Source of the DNA: Membranipora membranacea
Lineage: Eukaryota > Bryozoa > Gymnolaemata > Cheilostomatida > Membraniporidae
NCBI GenBank assembly: GCA_914767715.1
Contig: OU612075.1
Span: 20,150,001-20,214,000 of the forward strand
Length of the DNA stretch: 64,000 nt
Direction of reading: 5' to 3'
Positions 13,764 through 27,600 of the stretch are shown here, piece after piece (positions within the stretch are counted from its first letter, which is position 1; every line of letters begins with the position of its first letter). Both the position numbers and the translations under genes were made by a program. The notes beneath the pieces were generated by a model. It searched no databases. It was given only the letters and a program-made list of their open reading frames with translations, and had not been told where the DNA came from.

Positions 13764-15440
13764 GCAAAATGTATAGCTTGAACCATTACAGTATTTGATG
13801 TCATTTATTTTCTAATAAAAAATTTCAAGTTCCACAGTTGGTGACGTATATCCTCAAACATCTGATAGGGTGTAGCCTACAAGCGCACAATGTGAACCCT
13901 ACAAGTCAGCTTTAGACAGCTTGGACTGAACGTTATTCAAATAAATCATTCAATTTGGATAATTCCAACGCTGCTTTATTTGGCTAGACATAATTTGCCA
14001 GGATGAAAAACTTAACTGAATATCTAAATATTATGTCAGTAGATGTGTTCTTTATCGATTTTTTCATGAAAACATGGTCGAAAACTCAAACTATGAACAA
14101 TTTTCAAATCATTGACAACTAGTCATCGTGCCATGTAATTTCTTGGCAAGTTGTGAATAATTAAAGAAAACTCAACGGTCTGTTCACCAATAGTAAAGTA
14201 ATGCGATGAATTTTCAGTCCGTACTAGTGCTGAGCCAAAACATACCAAAGGGATACGGCTTAATTTCAGTAAAAACCTTCACAAAAACCTAACTAAACCA
14301 TAGATTTTTTGGTTAAAATTAAAACGGACTCAAAAGGTTTTTTAGCTAGATTGAACTAGCTGTCAGGCTGTAGTGAAATCTTAAGGAGGGAACCTTTTTT
14401 AAAAAAAACTAAAGTGGAAATCGAAATATTCTTTTATTGTTGGTGGAGGGGCAACATCCAAGATATATAATTATATTATATATATAATGTATATTTATAT
14501 TTTATATATATAATATATATATTGTATTTACTTCGCTGACCATGAATCCAAAAAAATGATAGTAACTTTTATGTCAGTCCAATTTTAATTTAGTTATCGG
14601 TCAACCCTTCACTTCACTCAAACAAATTACACATACTTTATACAAACAGCTCAGTTAGCTTTGAAAACACAGATCTGGACCCAATATATGATCATATGCC
14701 ACAAGATAGTTCGCGTGGATATGATCTTTTCTATGAACAATCTCTCTGGTCATCATAGTTTAATTACCAATGTTGGTTAAGTAGGGAGGTAATGAAGACT
14801 AATTCTGTCCTAGCCAAAGCAGCATGGGATCTCAAGCTATTTTTCCACCCGACTTACATACCTAGTGTTAGCACTATCCAAGTGTCACCTTCGTATGTCC
14901 TTGTGTGTGGATATGAGTCGGAATCCGTTTGAGTTTGCTGATGGTTGTTTAGGAGTATGTGGAGTAAGTACTGAGTCGATACATAATTCTATTATACCTT
15001 TAGCCATATCACTCAGCAGAACACTGAAAACAATCAGGAATGTTGAGAAGTTAAGCTGAATAGTTGCAAGTCATTTTAGCAGTGGTAGTTACCAAATTAA
15101 AATTCAGAGTTGTCATATCCTCATAAATATGGGGGGCAACTCCGAAATGAAGTAGTTTCTACGGGCAAAACCTATCAAAATGTATCAAGTTTTTATGGTT
15201 CTTGATTGCAAACGGCTAAGTACATTATCACTTTCCTCACGGTATAACTAAGAGCACTAAAGGTGTGGCTTCACGTTTGGAATTGGATGGATTGAAAGCT
15301 CTAAGGAGTTGGGACGGTGAAAAGAAATCTGAACTACAAAGGCAATGAAAACCGAATCGATTTAAAAGAACCCCTTTGGTCATTGTCAGGTACTTATTAG
15401 CCTCGTACACATAGTTGGATGATTTTCGGCATAATATCGT
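13764..15440. other. Intergenic between convergent genes
   Basis: AT-rich spacer between the plus-strand secreted-protein gene and the minus-strand tubulin tyrosine ligase gene. It includes a pure A/T palindromic tract at about 14461-14525. I see no exon here. Confidence 0.5.
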
Positions 15441-15524
15441 GAGTGGTGAGTGGAGAGTGGTGAGTGGTGAGTGGTGAGTGGTGAGTGGTGAGTGGTGAGT
15501 GGTGAGTGGTGAGTGGTGAGTGGT
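15441..15524. repeat. Heptamer microsatellite (GAGTGGT)x12
   Basis: Twelve uninterrupted copies of a 7-bp unit; the second is GAGTGGA, the rest GAGTGGT. It lies 118 bases past the stop codon of the tubulin tyrosine ligase gene on its transcribed strand, so it is probably in the 3' untranslated region as ACCACTC repeats. The minus-strand ORF encoding HHSPLTT repeats is an artefact of this repeat. Confidence 0.85.
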
Positions 15525-15641
15525 GATCAGCCAAGCCTTATACCAAGTTTGGTCCAGTTTGGTTGTATTTGGAGTTGCTCCACTGCATTGACAAGCCAGC
15601 TTATCAGTTAAGGGGAGCAACTCAAATACAGGCAAACTGCA

Positions 15642-18600
15642 TCAAATTTGATCTGCAACGACCTGGTTAACAAACTGACTGAAGAATATGCACCTGCTGG
15701 AAGCGGGAGCACCATTGACTTCTAGTAGCCAGACTTTGTAATTCTCATCAACCAGGAAATCAAATCCAAACAGCTGAAAGCTTTTGAACGGCTCATGCTC
15801 ACCAACATACGCCTTCTACAAGAGCAAAGAAACAGAAATAATGACATATTTTCTATCATAAGATTGTGGACTGTACACAAGATGAATATATGCATTGTAT
15901 CTAGGTAGTGACAATTTTGAAATTTTGAATACGGAAAGCTTCCCGTATCTTTTCTAGAGGAGAACCCTCGTAAAACAGATCAAACTTTGACCACCTAAAT
16001 CTATGACAAGGCAACAAGGTTTAATTTCAATCAATTCTCAATGTCAAAAATTTGCGGATGTCTCCGTTTGGTTGAAGTTACCTTTCCATTCAACCACTTA
16101 GTTAGTGCAAGGACCTCTGCAGAGTTGTTGATATCTCCATATTCAAAAGTCGGCATTTAAAATAGTTCTTGGGCTCCAACTTCATTACCATGAGCAGGTT
16201 ACAATAGCTTAATCGAATTGGCATATACGCCATCGATCAAACCTTGTAATATTAAGGATCTGTTCTTAATATTATAGGCAGTAGCAAAGTTGTCAAACCT
16301 GGTATAAGGCTTCAAAGCACTGTATGATAATTCTATCCATCTGGGGTAAGAGGTCTCTGTCTAAGCTACAGCTCCCAGTTGAGAGATCATTGACTATTCT
16401 ACAAAAATAAGTCAAGGAAGCGGTGTTTATTGCATAAAATGCTGTCCCATTGATGAGTTTGGGCATAGAAATGCATACTATCTTAAATATTGCCAGGGTT
16501 TCCAGAATTTCAAACAAGTTCTCATTGATTGATAGCAGATTACACCTTAAGCATAGGGAAAAAGACCAAATCTAAATCAGATGATTATTCAGTGAGAATT
16601 CTTCTTAAACATTTCGTCCATCAGGTGCTAAAGTGCTGCTCAAACTCAACTTATATGGAACCTCACAGAGCAGTTTCCTTTTCTTGTTATATTTAGCCTG
16701 TGCTCTATCATTATTACAGCAATGTCTTTGAATTGAACCTCTCCTAAACTGAAGTTTAACTCAGCTAAGAGTCAACAACTACTTTGAGTTTTGCATTGCG
16801 TCATGCACAAAGCTGATGCTGCACAGCACATTAACGTGATATATCGCCTTTTCAGTTTCTCGGGAACTACTTGTCCCATCTCAAAAAATTTTTCACTGAC
16901 ACGTTGCTAGTAGTCTGACTTATGTTCAACATCCAAAATTTTTTTAAACCCCATGTTTATACTTGATTTATTGTACATTAATTAAAATACATTGAAAACA
17001 TATAGGCAGCAATGGGCAAAATGATGCAGTAGATTACGTTATGCAAAAGCGTGATGAAAATCTGTGCAGTATTACATGCAAAACACATTGTGTACAACAA
17101 TGGATCACCTTTCTGGGTGATTGTTTAGCATCGACAGAGAAATGTTTATGCTCATAACTTCTCTACTATTGGATTTATCATCAAACGCCACGATCAAAAC
17201 CTCGGAAACACTCTCTAGTGTAATGTAAGCTGGTGTGTATGACATGTTGTTTAACCTATTTTCAGTTTTTTGGCTGGAAAGGAGTGCATGTTTTGGACCA
17301 AATAAATCTAGTTTAGCCACAAAAATCCAAATATCTCAAGATGTAAAGCCATAATCAATAATCGCGTCGATCAAAATCTAGATAATCTCCTGCTGTTCAT
17401 CATGCTGACAACAAATTTGACTGACATATTTCTGAATTTCTGATTTTTGGCTGGAAAATTTTTTCAAAAATTAATGAAAATTTGGGTTATTATTTGTTAC
17501 AGTTGTGACAACCAGGATCTGTAATCTGGGAAGATTATTGATGGAAGTGACAGTGCAAGACCAAAATTGTATAATAAATTGGATATTTTAGTTTCTGCAT
17601 TATTGGGTTCACATGTAATGAGGGGTCAGAAATGGCCCTTTTACTATTGCAAAAATCAAGTTTAAGTCTCAAAGACAAGAGGCCTAAAAATATGACGTTT
17701 CACCAAAATGTTGCTCCTGTAGTTAGTGTCATGCCTCCTCTATATGGTGAAAGCAAAAACTAATCAAATACCTCAATAGCATGGCACCGAGGGCTCAACT
17801 TAAAAGGGGCACTTTTTGCCCCAAAATGAACTTTCAGTGGTCACTGCGACTCAACGTCAAATATTTGGGAGGTTTCAACTGTGAAAATAACTATTAGACA
17901 TGACCCCCAATACAATATTAAAAAGTTTTAAAAAGCGATATATATCACGTTAAGGCAGTTTCTAAGCTTGAATTCGAACCCACTCTCATCAGATCGGTGT
18001 TGTCCTACCCTCATCCCCCCCCCCGCTTATCATGAGAAGAGAATTATTATCTTTCCAGCATCTCCACCTTTGAAAACTCATGGGGACATGGTTTGAGAAA
18101 AATACTTTGGTACTCAGATGGTATTTATATTAGGTTCTGCCTTCAATTTTCTGGAAATTTTCATCAATTTTGTCATTAACATCAATTAGGTTTCAAACCC
18201 CTTATGACTGGAGACCTAGTCCAATATTTCAGTGATACAGATGCTGAAGCGGAAGAGTTTTTGATATTCAGTTCTCCTGATAATACCATTTTTATATTAT
18301 CTTCCTATGCTGCGTGTGCTAAAGAAGAGCCAAAATAAGAGAGTAGAACTTCGCAAATAAACCTAATCTTGAGCTCAGAAAACTGTCTATAAATGTGTTT
18401 ATCTGAGCGATAGATCATTTACATATTGGTATATATAGCACGGCCATTCCCATCCATCGCATTCCTTATAACGGTATATTATGGATGTTGGGCATATAAT
18501 AGCAAGATTTTGTGGTATACTCCTAACTAAAAACAAATCAATTACAACCGGGTTTTGACACCCCAGCATAGTACAGTAAAACTTCACAATACATGATAAA

Positions 18601-21600
18601 TTGTCCAGCCAAATCTTACTCAGAGAATTGAGAGAAGAATAACTCATTTTGCGGTTCATATTTTGCGTAGTTATCTGAGCGCTCTTCTTGTAGACAATGG
18701 TTAGAGAGGTGAGAGGTCAGATCTGTGAGGTCATCACGATTGTAAGACTCTGAAACAGATCAAGATCATATAATCTAGCGGCGTAAATGTTAGCTAGAGG
18801 TAAGCTTAGCTCGTTATTGGGTGTCCTAATGTTAGCTAGCACTCAAATATGGCTAGCTGAGGGCGGAGCCGATATAAAGTAGAGATGGTGAGTAAATGTT
18901 TGCTAGCCTCAAATAAAGCTATTTCAAACATGTTGGAAATGGCGAACTTTTTCTCACAGAAATACGTCAGTCCTCTAGGGCACCATAGCAAAACTCTCCA
19001 ACAAAGCTTGTATTTGCAATTGAACTTTTTGAAAGGAGTGTGTGGCAAAGGGTCCACTTTAAAAACCTCTGGCAACATCTCCCTGGATTTATTTTCTTGT
19101 GGCAAAAAAATGGCAGTCAAAAAATGTCTGAGTTCCTGTTCCACCAATAGACTTTTGGTGAGAGGCTTGAGAAGCTGCACCATGCTGCAAGATCCCTAAC
19201 TATAAATTTGATCAGTAAGGCCTATGGATAAGCCTAGAAACTAGAAACTTGATGTTTGAACTTTACCTGAGCAGGTTCGGACAACACCTTCCTTGTACAC
19301 ATGTATATTGTACAGATGGTCTAGTATAACCCATAGCCGGATATCAAACTTCCGCCCGCCATCCGGTAACAGCATTGGTTTCTCTATATACTTCTGTATT
19401 ATGTAAGACTGGTCCTGAGCATTAACTAGTGACATCAGGTGTGTCACATCATCGGAGATTGTAATGCTTGAACCTGAAACAAGAAAAATTTCTAAATTAG
19501 CATTTTGAAGCCTGGGTCTGTAGACGTAGGTGTGTATACTTCCAGATTCTGGGTGTTTTGTGACATTTTCCGACCAATAATCACATTCTGCTGCAGCTAA
19601 TGCGCGTCAATCGCACATCTTTTGAAATGCCCGGGGATTTTCATGCAAACTTCTCAATACATAATCATTGAAATAGGCAATGTTTTACCAACTCCAGTGA
19701 AATTTGAAATGTGGAATCAAGTTTATCTTCTGATACAGACTTCTTCATTCTATCAAGAAACGATCCAACTTAGTTGATATTGCTGCACAACATTAGCCCT
19801 AACATTGACAGATCGACCCACAAAATCTTCCCCCACAACAGTCAACTGTAAGTTGATGCAATATACTGAAATCAGTAGTAATGTGTAGTCAGAAAGATTT
19901 CAAATCAAGTGGAAAAACATTGTTTCTAAGTTCTCTTAAAGTCATTACAGTGTTTAGGAAAGCAAGGCAATCTCACAGCAATGAACAAAAAAAATAATTT
20001 TAATCACACAAGGACATTATTGAATGATGTAACTGATTTAAGAGTGCGAAAACCCAGGGTCTAGATTGGTCTAGAGCAGCTGTGGGCAACCTGCGGCCTA
20101 TTTGCCAGTGCGGCCTAATGGGTAATTTTTTGCGGCTTAATTGTGGCCTTATACCTAAAAAAAGTTATTACACATCAATTTCGGTTCCTCTTCGTTATGT
20201 GGAGAACCAAGTATGAATAGCGCTCTGTAAGTACAAGATATTTCAAAATAATGGCTTTCTGCATTAGGCATTGACCTTTGACCTTTGTTAAAATTACAAA
20301 GTTCTCTAACATAATAGTAATTAGTATTTTTTGGAGGGTGAGCGCTGTAAGATTAAAATGATGACAGGGTGCGAATAATTTCAAAAGAGAAAATACTTAC
20401 TTCTCCATCACAATTGTCACATTCTGAACTGTTTTACACCTTAAAAACTAGGAGGGCGCTACAGCACCCCTCCCACACCCACGCTGCGCTTTGTCTTACC
20501 CATGAAACATAGGGATACAGGAAACGTACAAAATCAAATCATGAGGTAAAATGACATCACAAAACTCTAGAAGATTACATAAACCGATATTTCTGCTGAG
20601 TTGATGGTTCTTGCAACATACTGCAGTCTTTACACAAATCTGTTTCAGTATAACAAGATAGGAAGTGCCATAATTGTTAGTCCAGTTCAGATTTTATCCC
20701 TGAAAGATATGTTGCGGCCTTTTGAGTTAAGCCTTCGTAAAATGTGGCCTTTTTCAAGCAAAGGTTGCCCACCCATGGTCTAGAGGGTGTTATCTAACCT
20801 GCCACAGATTTATACTAAAATGATTATCCATAACAGTAAACCTAGTCCTGGTTTGCCAAGGACAATAGCCAAGGTGGTATACTTTTAAAAGAACTTATCA
20901 CAAAACAGTATTGGTCAAAGGTAGCATGGTCAATTTTAGTGTTAATCTTTAACAGAGGAGACAACTTAGTCTAAACCCTTCTAGACCCTGGGTTTGAAAT
21001 CAGTTACATCATTCAATAAAGTCCTTGTGCGAGTAAATTTAGTTTATCTGTTCATTGCTATGATATTACTTCGATATGAACAGTGGTTGTTTTTTGCTTT
21101 CCTAAACACTTCAACTTCAATTCTACCAATCTGAGGAAGAATCTCAACAACCTATCACACCGTAAATCAAAAATAAAGTCAAATTTATTGATTTTACACT
21201 GCAAAGTTCTCTGGTGTTGAAAAAACTTTTCATTTTCCAAATGTTAAAGTTTAAGTTTGTGACATGTCTGAGTTCAGTGTACCCGCAAGACCACTCAGGG
21301 AAATGGGAGATTGATTCTCACCTTTGCATTTTTGAAAATGATTAACCATCTTTCTAAATTGGAAAAGGTTTCTCACTAGGATGACGAGTATGTTTGTATG
21401 AATATACTAGAGCTTTGAAGGAAAAAGAACTGTTTATATCTTAAGCAGATACTCGGGATGTCAGCAAAACACTTGAGTGAAATGGTGTATGGATTTTCTA
21501 CTTTTAGAAGTGCAATACTAAACTCAATTGAAGTTTGCAAGGCAATCCATTTATTTATCAACCAACATAAAGAGCCAATATATATCAATCACTACCGGGT

Positions 21601-24600
21601 CACAAAAAAAACCATTCAAAGATATTAAGGTAATTATAATTACTTAATCATTAAAAGAGCACAAAAACCTACAAATCAGCAGCAAAGATAAAAATAGAAT
21701 AACACAGAAAATCTCGTTATTTCCCTTTTCTAACCTGCAGTCTATAAAATGAGGAAACAATCAGTAAACGGTCAATTCGCATTACAAACTCAACCTCACA
21801 AATTGTCAATATTCATCAATAAACTTAGAGCTCAGCTTAGAACAGAACATGGGAAATATCAATTGTCAATTGGTCAACATTTTCTGTCTTAAAATAATGA
21901 AACATCATACGCAGTCACAAAAGCTCTCTCTTGCTCTGTTGTTGTTGAAGAGGCACTCATACTCATTTCTCGGCTGTAGCACATCAAGTCGTTATTGTTT
22001 TGTGTAGGGAACAAGGAGTAAAGGTGTCTCCTACAGTCTCCTGAGCTGTAGTCGTAGCTGAATGCAGTGCACAGATAATTAGGAGCTGATACACACAGAT
22101 ATGCACATGATTCCACTTGTGACACGTAGCACTGACCAATAACAGAACCTCGACAGAAATCCCCTTCATACAACATCCGGAATCTGGCTGGCTGAATGCT
22201 TCTTGTTTGCTCTAGATTATATAAAAAGACAGATTTCTGTGACAGTATTTTTCTCTTGCAGGAAAATTCTAGGAATGAATTCTCTCCAGATAGAAATGCA
22301 AAAGTTAAGTGTATTTCAAACATTTTACAAACATAGACTATCACTTAGTGTTTAAGCATGAGCATAATGCGTCATAATCGTAAGCTGATGGGAAATATTC
22401 AGACATGTCTGCATTAGTTTCTAAACTCTCTGAATGAAATACACTTCAAATGATATCTAGATATATATCAGTAACTAAATTGCAAATAGCACTCCACACT
22501 GGTAAATCTGACCTTCAATAATTGCAGTTTCTATTGAAATCAGACGACATTTTTGTTGTGAAAAAGACCAATATGAGACCTACCGTGACTGTTGATGTGA
22601 AAAGCACTCCACATAACTCCAATTTCACTTATACGCCCACAGTATTGTTGAATATTGCCTGCACAGTGAATATCACAATACACATCCGGAAACTGTTCGT
22701 GTTGTTGTGTGACTGCTGGGTTGTTTGCAAAGCAAATACACCTCTGACCAGAAACATATACCCAGCTTTCTGCTGAAGGGTCTGAAATGAAAAAAAAGAA
22801 ATTTTCCTGTAATACATTGTTAGCCTCATTGTGCTGTTATATTCTCTATGGAGAGAAATTTAACAGTGTTTATGGTTCAGTCGCTAGCGTCGCAACTTAG
22901 ATCAAGGAGTTAAAGACTCCTTGCTTAGATAGAGTTATACAACTGTTCATTTATATGTTAGCAAAAAATATACTGTTCAATCAGAAAAGCATGGAGATAA
23001 ATGTTTCATTTTGGAGAAGCATGTTGGGTTTTGATGTGTCATGTCACATTCAGGCCTCAGCTTGAAAAGTTATGCCACCTTATGAAAATTAACATGAGTA
23101 AATAACGTGATACCACATAATTCATCGGCTATTTTCAATGAGTTCTTTTAGCAAAAATTGCATTCCACATGTTTCTTCCATCGATAATCTCTGCGGAGAG
23201 TTTGTTGATGATAATTGATACAATAAGGTGAATTTGCAAGCCAGTGCTTGGCGTCAAATGTATTTATGTTGACTTTAAAGCTGTTAACAGAATTTTAAAC
23301 TCCTAATTCATATTTTTTGTTGATGGTGTGAGAAATGTAAAACCTACCACACTGTATGAGACACCAGTTTATGGTCATATTGAGGTGGCGGATACCACCA
23401 AGTAAATGCATCGGTGTATAGTAACATCCAAGGTATTCTATGATGAAACTATTGGTAATGGTGGGTGAGTGGATCAAATATCCTAAAAAATAAAGGGTAT
23501 TAAGGTTATGGACATCATTGGACCCTATATGGGAGACTTCTAATTTTTTGCTCTGTCTGAGAGAAAACACAAACAGAACAATGAACACTCACTCATATTC
23601 TCAGTCATTGTGTCTCAGTACCACCTTAATCAGAACAAAGCATAACTAAACCTAGGTACTCGATCTCAGATTGAAAAAGGGACAGCTTTTATTGTGTATC
23701 ATAGATCGCAGATTGGGGATGAGAGAACCAATGAAAGATTAGCCAATTTTTTCTCTGAACTTACCAAGTATCACTGTGCAGAAGTTCATATCAGCAGCTG
23801 TTGATATGCAGAGAGTGATGATCCAAATCTCTTCGAACTTTTCTCTATGCTGTCTCGGCATAATGTGTTTCCATCTCGCATTTGCAAAGTTTCTTCTTTC
23901 AAAATGTTACTCCTTGGTTTGAGCAATGAACTCCCTCTTCCTCAGGAATAACAACACATAGGAATTGTGGGTGTGGCCTAGTGTGATGTCCTAGACAATT
24001 GGCCTATTTAGTGTCCCTTATAATATAGGCTTAATAGATTAGGTCTATATAGGAATATTTGGCTTTCCATTGTGTATGCCACTAAACAATAGAAAATAAA
24101 CAATAGACTCACTGCATCAAATAATATCAGGGCTTTCATTGGCTGAGAAGATTCACTGCCACCAATTCAGAGCAGAGCAGATCATGTTGTTAGGATTAAT
24201 GAGGGGTAGTAAGCTGTATTTGATTCATAGTTGATCTCAATTAAATGGGTGTTCACCTGATAAAAAAAACCACATGTCTCTAAGTGCACTATGACTGAAG
24301 ATATTTATTGTGAGATTGTACCATTTGTGAAGTATTTTGAAGACACATTTTTGCTTTTGTGGCTTGCTATACCCTCACATGGACAATGTTTTGGAAAAGT
24401 TAAACATAGCTGATTACCTACAACATGTGCTCTATCCAATGAGCATAGTTTGGGGCCCAAGAGACCACCCTAACTATATTTTCTGAGCCAAGAAAGAAAT
24501 AAGCAACAAAATACACACGTGTGTTGATGTTCACATAATCAATAACACTACTATCAGGTATATTGGGCAAGTGATGCAGCTGTAGAATGGTAGGGTAAGA

Positions 24601-27600
24601 TGTTTTCTTGAGATATAACTAATAGATATGAACTCTTTTGTAAGGAATATGGGCTTATTAGCCATTTTATTTCATAGATGTAATATTGATTTCATCACTT
24701 GGCGGCCATTTTGATTTCAACAAATGTCCCAGACATAGCTCAAGCGATACTGTTTGCTGATTGGTCAATATCGTCCTGTTGTTATTCCTGAGGAAGAGGG
24801 AGTTCATTGGTTTGAGTGATATTTCAGATTAATTTGAATAATATGTCATTGTACGTCAAGGAAATGCCCTGTCTCATACAAGAAAAATCTTTTTCCATTT
24901 CATTTCCTTTGAAGTTTATGACTCGGACCACAGTAAAATTTAAGTCCCAGGTAAGAGTGTTTTTCCCCGCAAGTAATTTCCTTTTCAGTACCTTGGTGCT
25001 ATATAAATTCGATTAGTTCATCAATATCAGTTGATTGGTCAACGACTCGGTGTATTATATCAAAGAAAACTGCTGTGAGGCTGTATAATGGAGCCACAGT
25101 TAAGGCATAACAATCACACACGCACATGTGCATACATTATATTAAATATAGACATATGTATCTAATACATAATAGATATACAGAAACATAAATATAATAC
25201 ATATAATGTAATAAATTATATATGAATATCCGCTGAGAACACAGAAAATGGCAACCGATTTTATAACTAGCCAGCCGGCAAGGCTTAGCCAGCAACCTTT
25301 TGAAGAGGTTGCCAATGGGCAGCTTTTTTGTTGGCCAATATCCTCTGACATCACCTGTCTTTGATAGGTATGCCAGAGGGAGCCACATATCCCCATTTAC
25401 CAGCAACAGATAAAAGTGGTTTTAGATGCTTCTGCTTTTATACTTTATTTTTTTGCCGTTGGCTGTTGCAGAATTAACTTTTCTGGACTGACACAGCATA
25501 GCTATCACTTAAATTATAATGCATTTACCATCTATTAATATGGCTCCAGCATGAGAACAGTTTATTCCTCACTGTTTTCAATGGTGCACAGAAGTCTAGG
25601 CTGAGTGTAATAATGGTTGTCAATGCGAGGTTGATGTAATTCGCAGACCAAAGTAGCATTTATCTCCCCTAGCGGATTGATTATTTTCGAGAATTCTCTA
25701 CACCCGGACACCATACAACCAAATAAGAAATCAGCATCCCTATTTAATTCCTGTGAACCAGTATTACATCCAAGAAATTTCGAATAGGCAAATATGTGGC
25801 CATTGATTGAATCAACTGCTTCTGGCACCACTTGCCACTCAACACAAAAAGTGGTGGTGATGAAATGATAAATTTGGTGTAGCATGAATCATTGATTCCA
25901 GCTAAGCCTTTACACTCTTAGGCTAAATGGTCTAAGCAAGACAGAAGCCTTCTACAGCATGCCCACTCGGACAGTACCCCTGACTCCCTCCCCTACAAGT
26001 CTTATGAGTAACATAATAAATAAACATATACATAACAATTAAATGAACTATTCAATTTTAATATTGGATAGAGACAGTTATACAGACAATATCCCTGTTA
26101 TATCTCTCCCTGAGAAGGATATAAAACCTATATTAAACTTCTTGAAGAGGTTGCTAAAAATCCCTTTTTGGCAACCTCTTCCACCGGTCCATATGGCATA
26201 CAATTGGCAACAGTGTTCAGCCTCTTCTGGTAACCTCTTTCCAACTCAGTTTAGACAACTAATTGCCCGCTGGGAATTGTCTCTTCTCTCTCCAAACTTG
26301 GTGTTTCAAAGGTTGTGAAAACTTTTTTAAAGTGTTCATCTGATTATACTATTTCCCCTCTCCTGATTCATTTGCAACAGAGCTTAAAAGGCATCAGATG
26401 TAAGGTACTGGCATCCTGATCAATTTCCAAAATACATTAAAAGTAGATTGACAGAAAAAAAATTATCATGTTATTTGTGAAAAATAAACCATAATTAAAA
26501 CCAAAAAGGTGGACGTGTTCTATGAAACACTCGATGACAAGTTAAATAAGTGAACTAAGTTCTTAGAAATGGTAAAGGCAAAAAATGAACGGTACTAGAC
26601 AAAAAGTTTGTTGGACCGGCAATCGGTTGCTGCAACATTATTCCTCTGAATTACATAAGCATCAACTACAATAGGATATATCAAAGGTTGACTCCTAGCT
26701 GTCATTTAGTGGAAATTGTTCACCACAGGAAATCAAGAGCCAAAAGATCACTCTCTGTTGTTGTTGCTGCTGTTGTTGTTGTTGTTGATTGTGTTGTTGG
26801 TGTTGCTGTTGTTGGGTTTGAACTTGCACTAATATTCAATTCTCGACTGTAGCGCACTAAGTCAGTATTGTTCTGTATTGGGGTCAAGGAGTAAAGATGG
26901 CTCCTGCAGTCTCCTGAACTGTAGTCGTAACTGAATGCAGTGCACAGAAAATAAGGAGCTGATACACACAAGTATGCAGAGGATTCCACATGTGACACAT
27001 AGGACTGACCAATCCCAGAACCTCGACAGAAATCCCCTTCATATAATATCTGGAATCTGGTTGGCTGTAGGCTTCTTGTTTGCTCTAGAATGTAAAAAAT
27101 ACAGATAAAATCTTGCTTCTGCATGGAGTTAAAGAGACACAGTTCTCTCCAGATAGAGCTGAAATATATATTTCACAATTTTGCAGACAAAAACTAAGAT
27201 CAATTTATGAGTGTGAGCGTTCTGTGCGATCATTTTGAGCTGACGAGTAATATTCAGACATTCTTCCGATAGTTTCAGTGCGATCTTCAGTAGAGTACGC
27301 TATGAAACAGAATACTGTTCAAATGATTATGATGTCTTACATATAAATCAATATCTAATAACCCCTAAACGCAATTTTTGTAACTGGTCTTGAATAATTC
27401 ATGGTTCTGAGTCATTAGAAAACTATATATCGGAAAATGACAAGAAATGATGCATCGATGTTTTGACAAAAACCTAGCTTTCTCAAGTTTCCAAACAACC
27501 AACCAGCAGCGTGACAAGATTAACAAAAACCAATAAGAGACCTACCACTGTGGATGGGAAATGCACCGCTGATGACACTATATGAGCCTCTACCACCACA

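Noticed and set aside
15237-15635. 132-codon minus-strand ORF with HHSPLTT repeats
   Set aside because: It reads through a heptamer microsatellite just downstream of the TTL stop codon, in the probable 3' untranslated region.
18836-19199. 115- and 104-codon ORFs on opposite strands in TTL intron 5
   Set aside because: They overlap in antisense, show no TTL or other domain, and the TTL exons on both sides join in phase without them.
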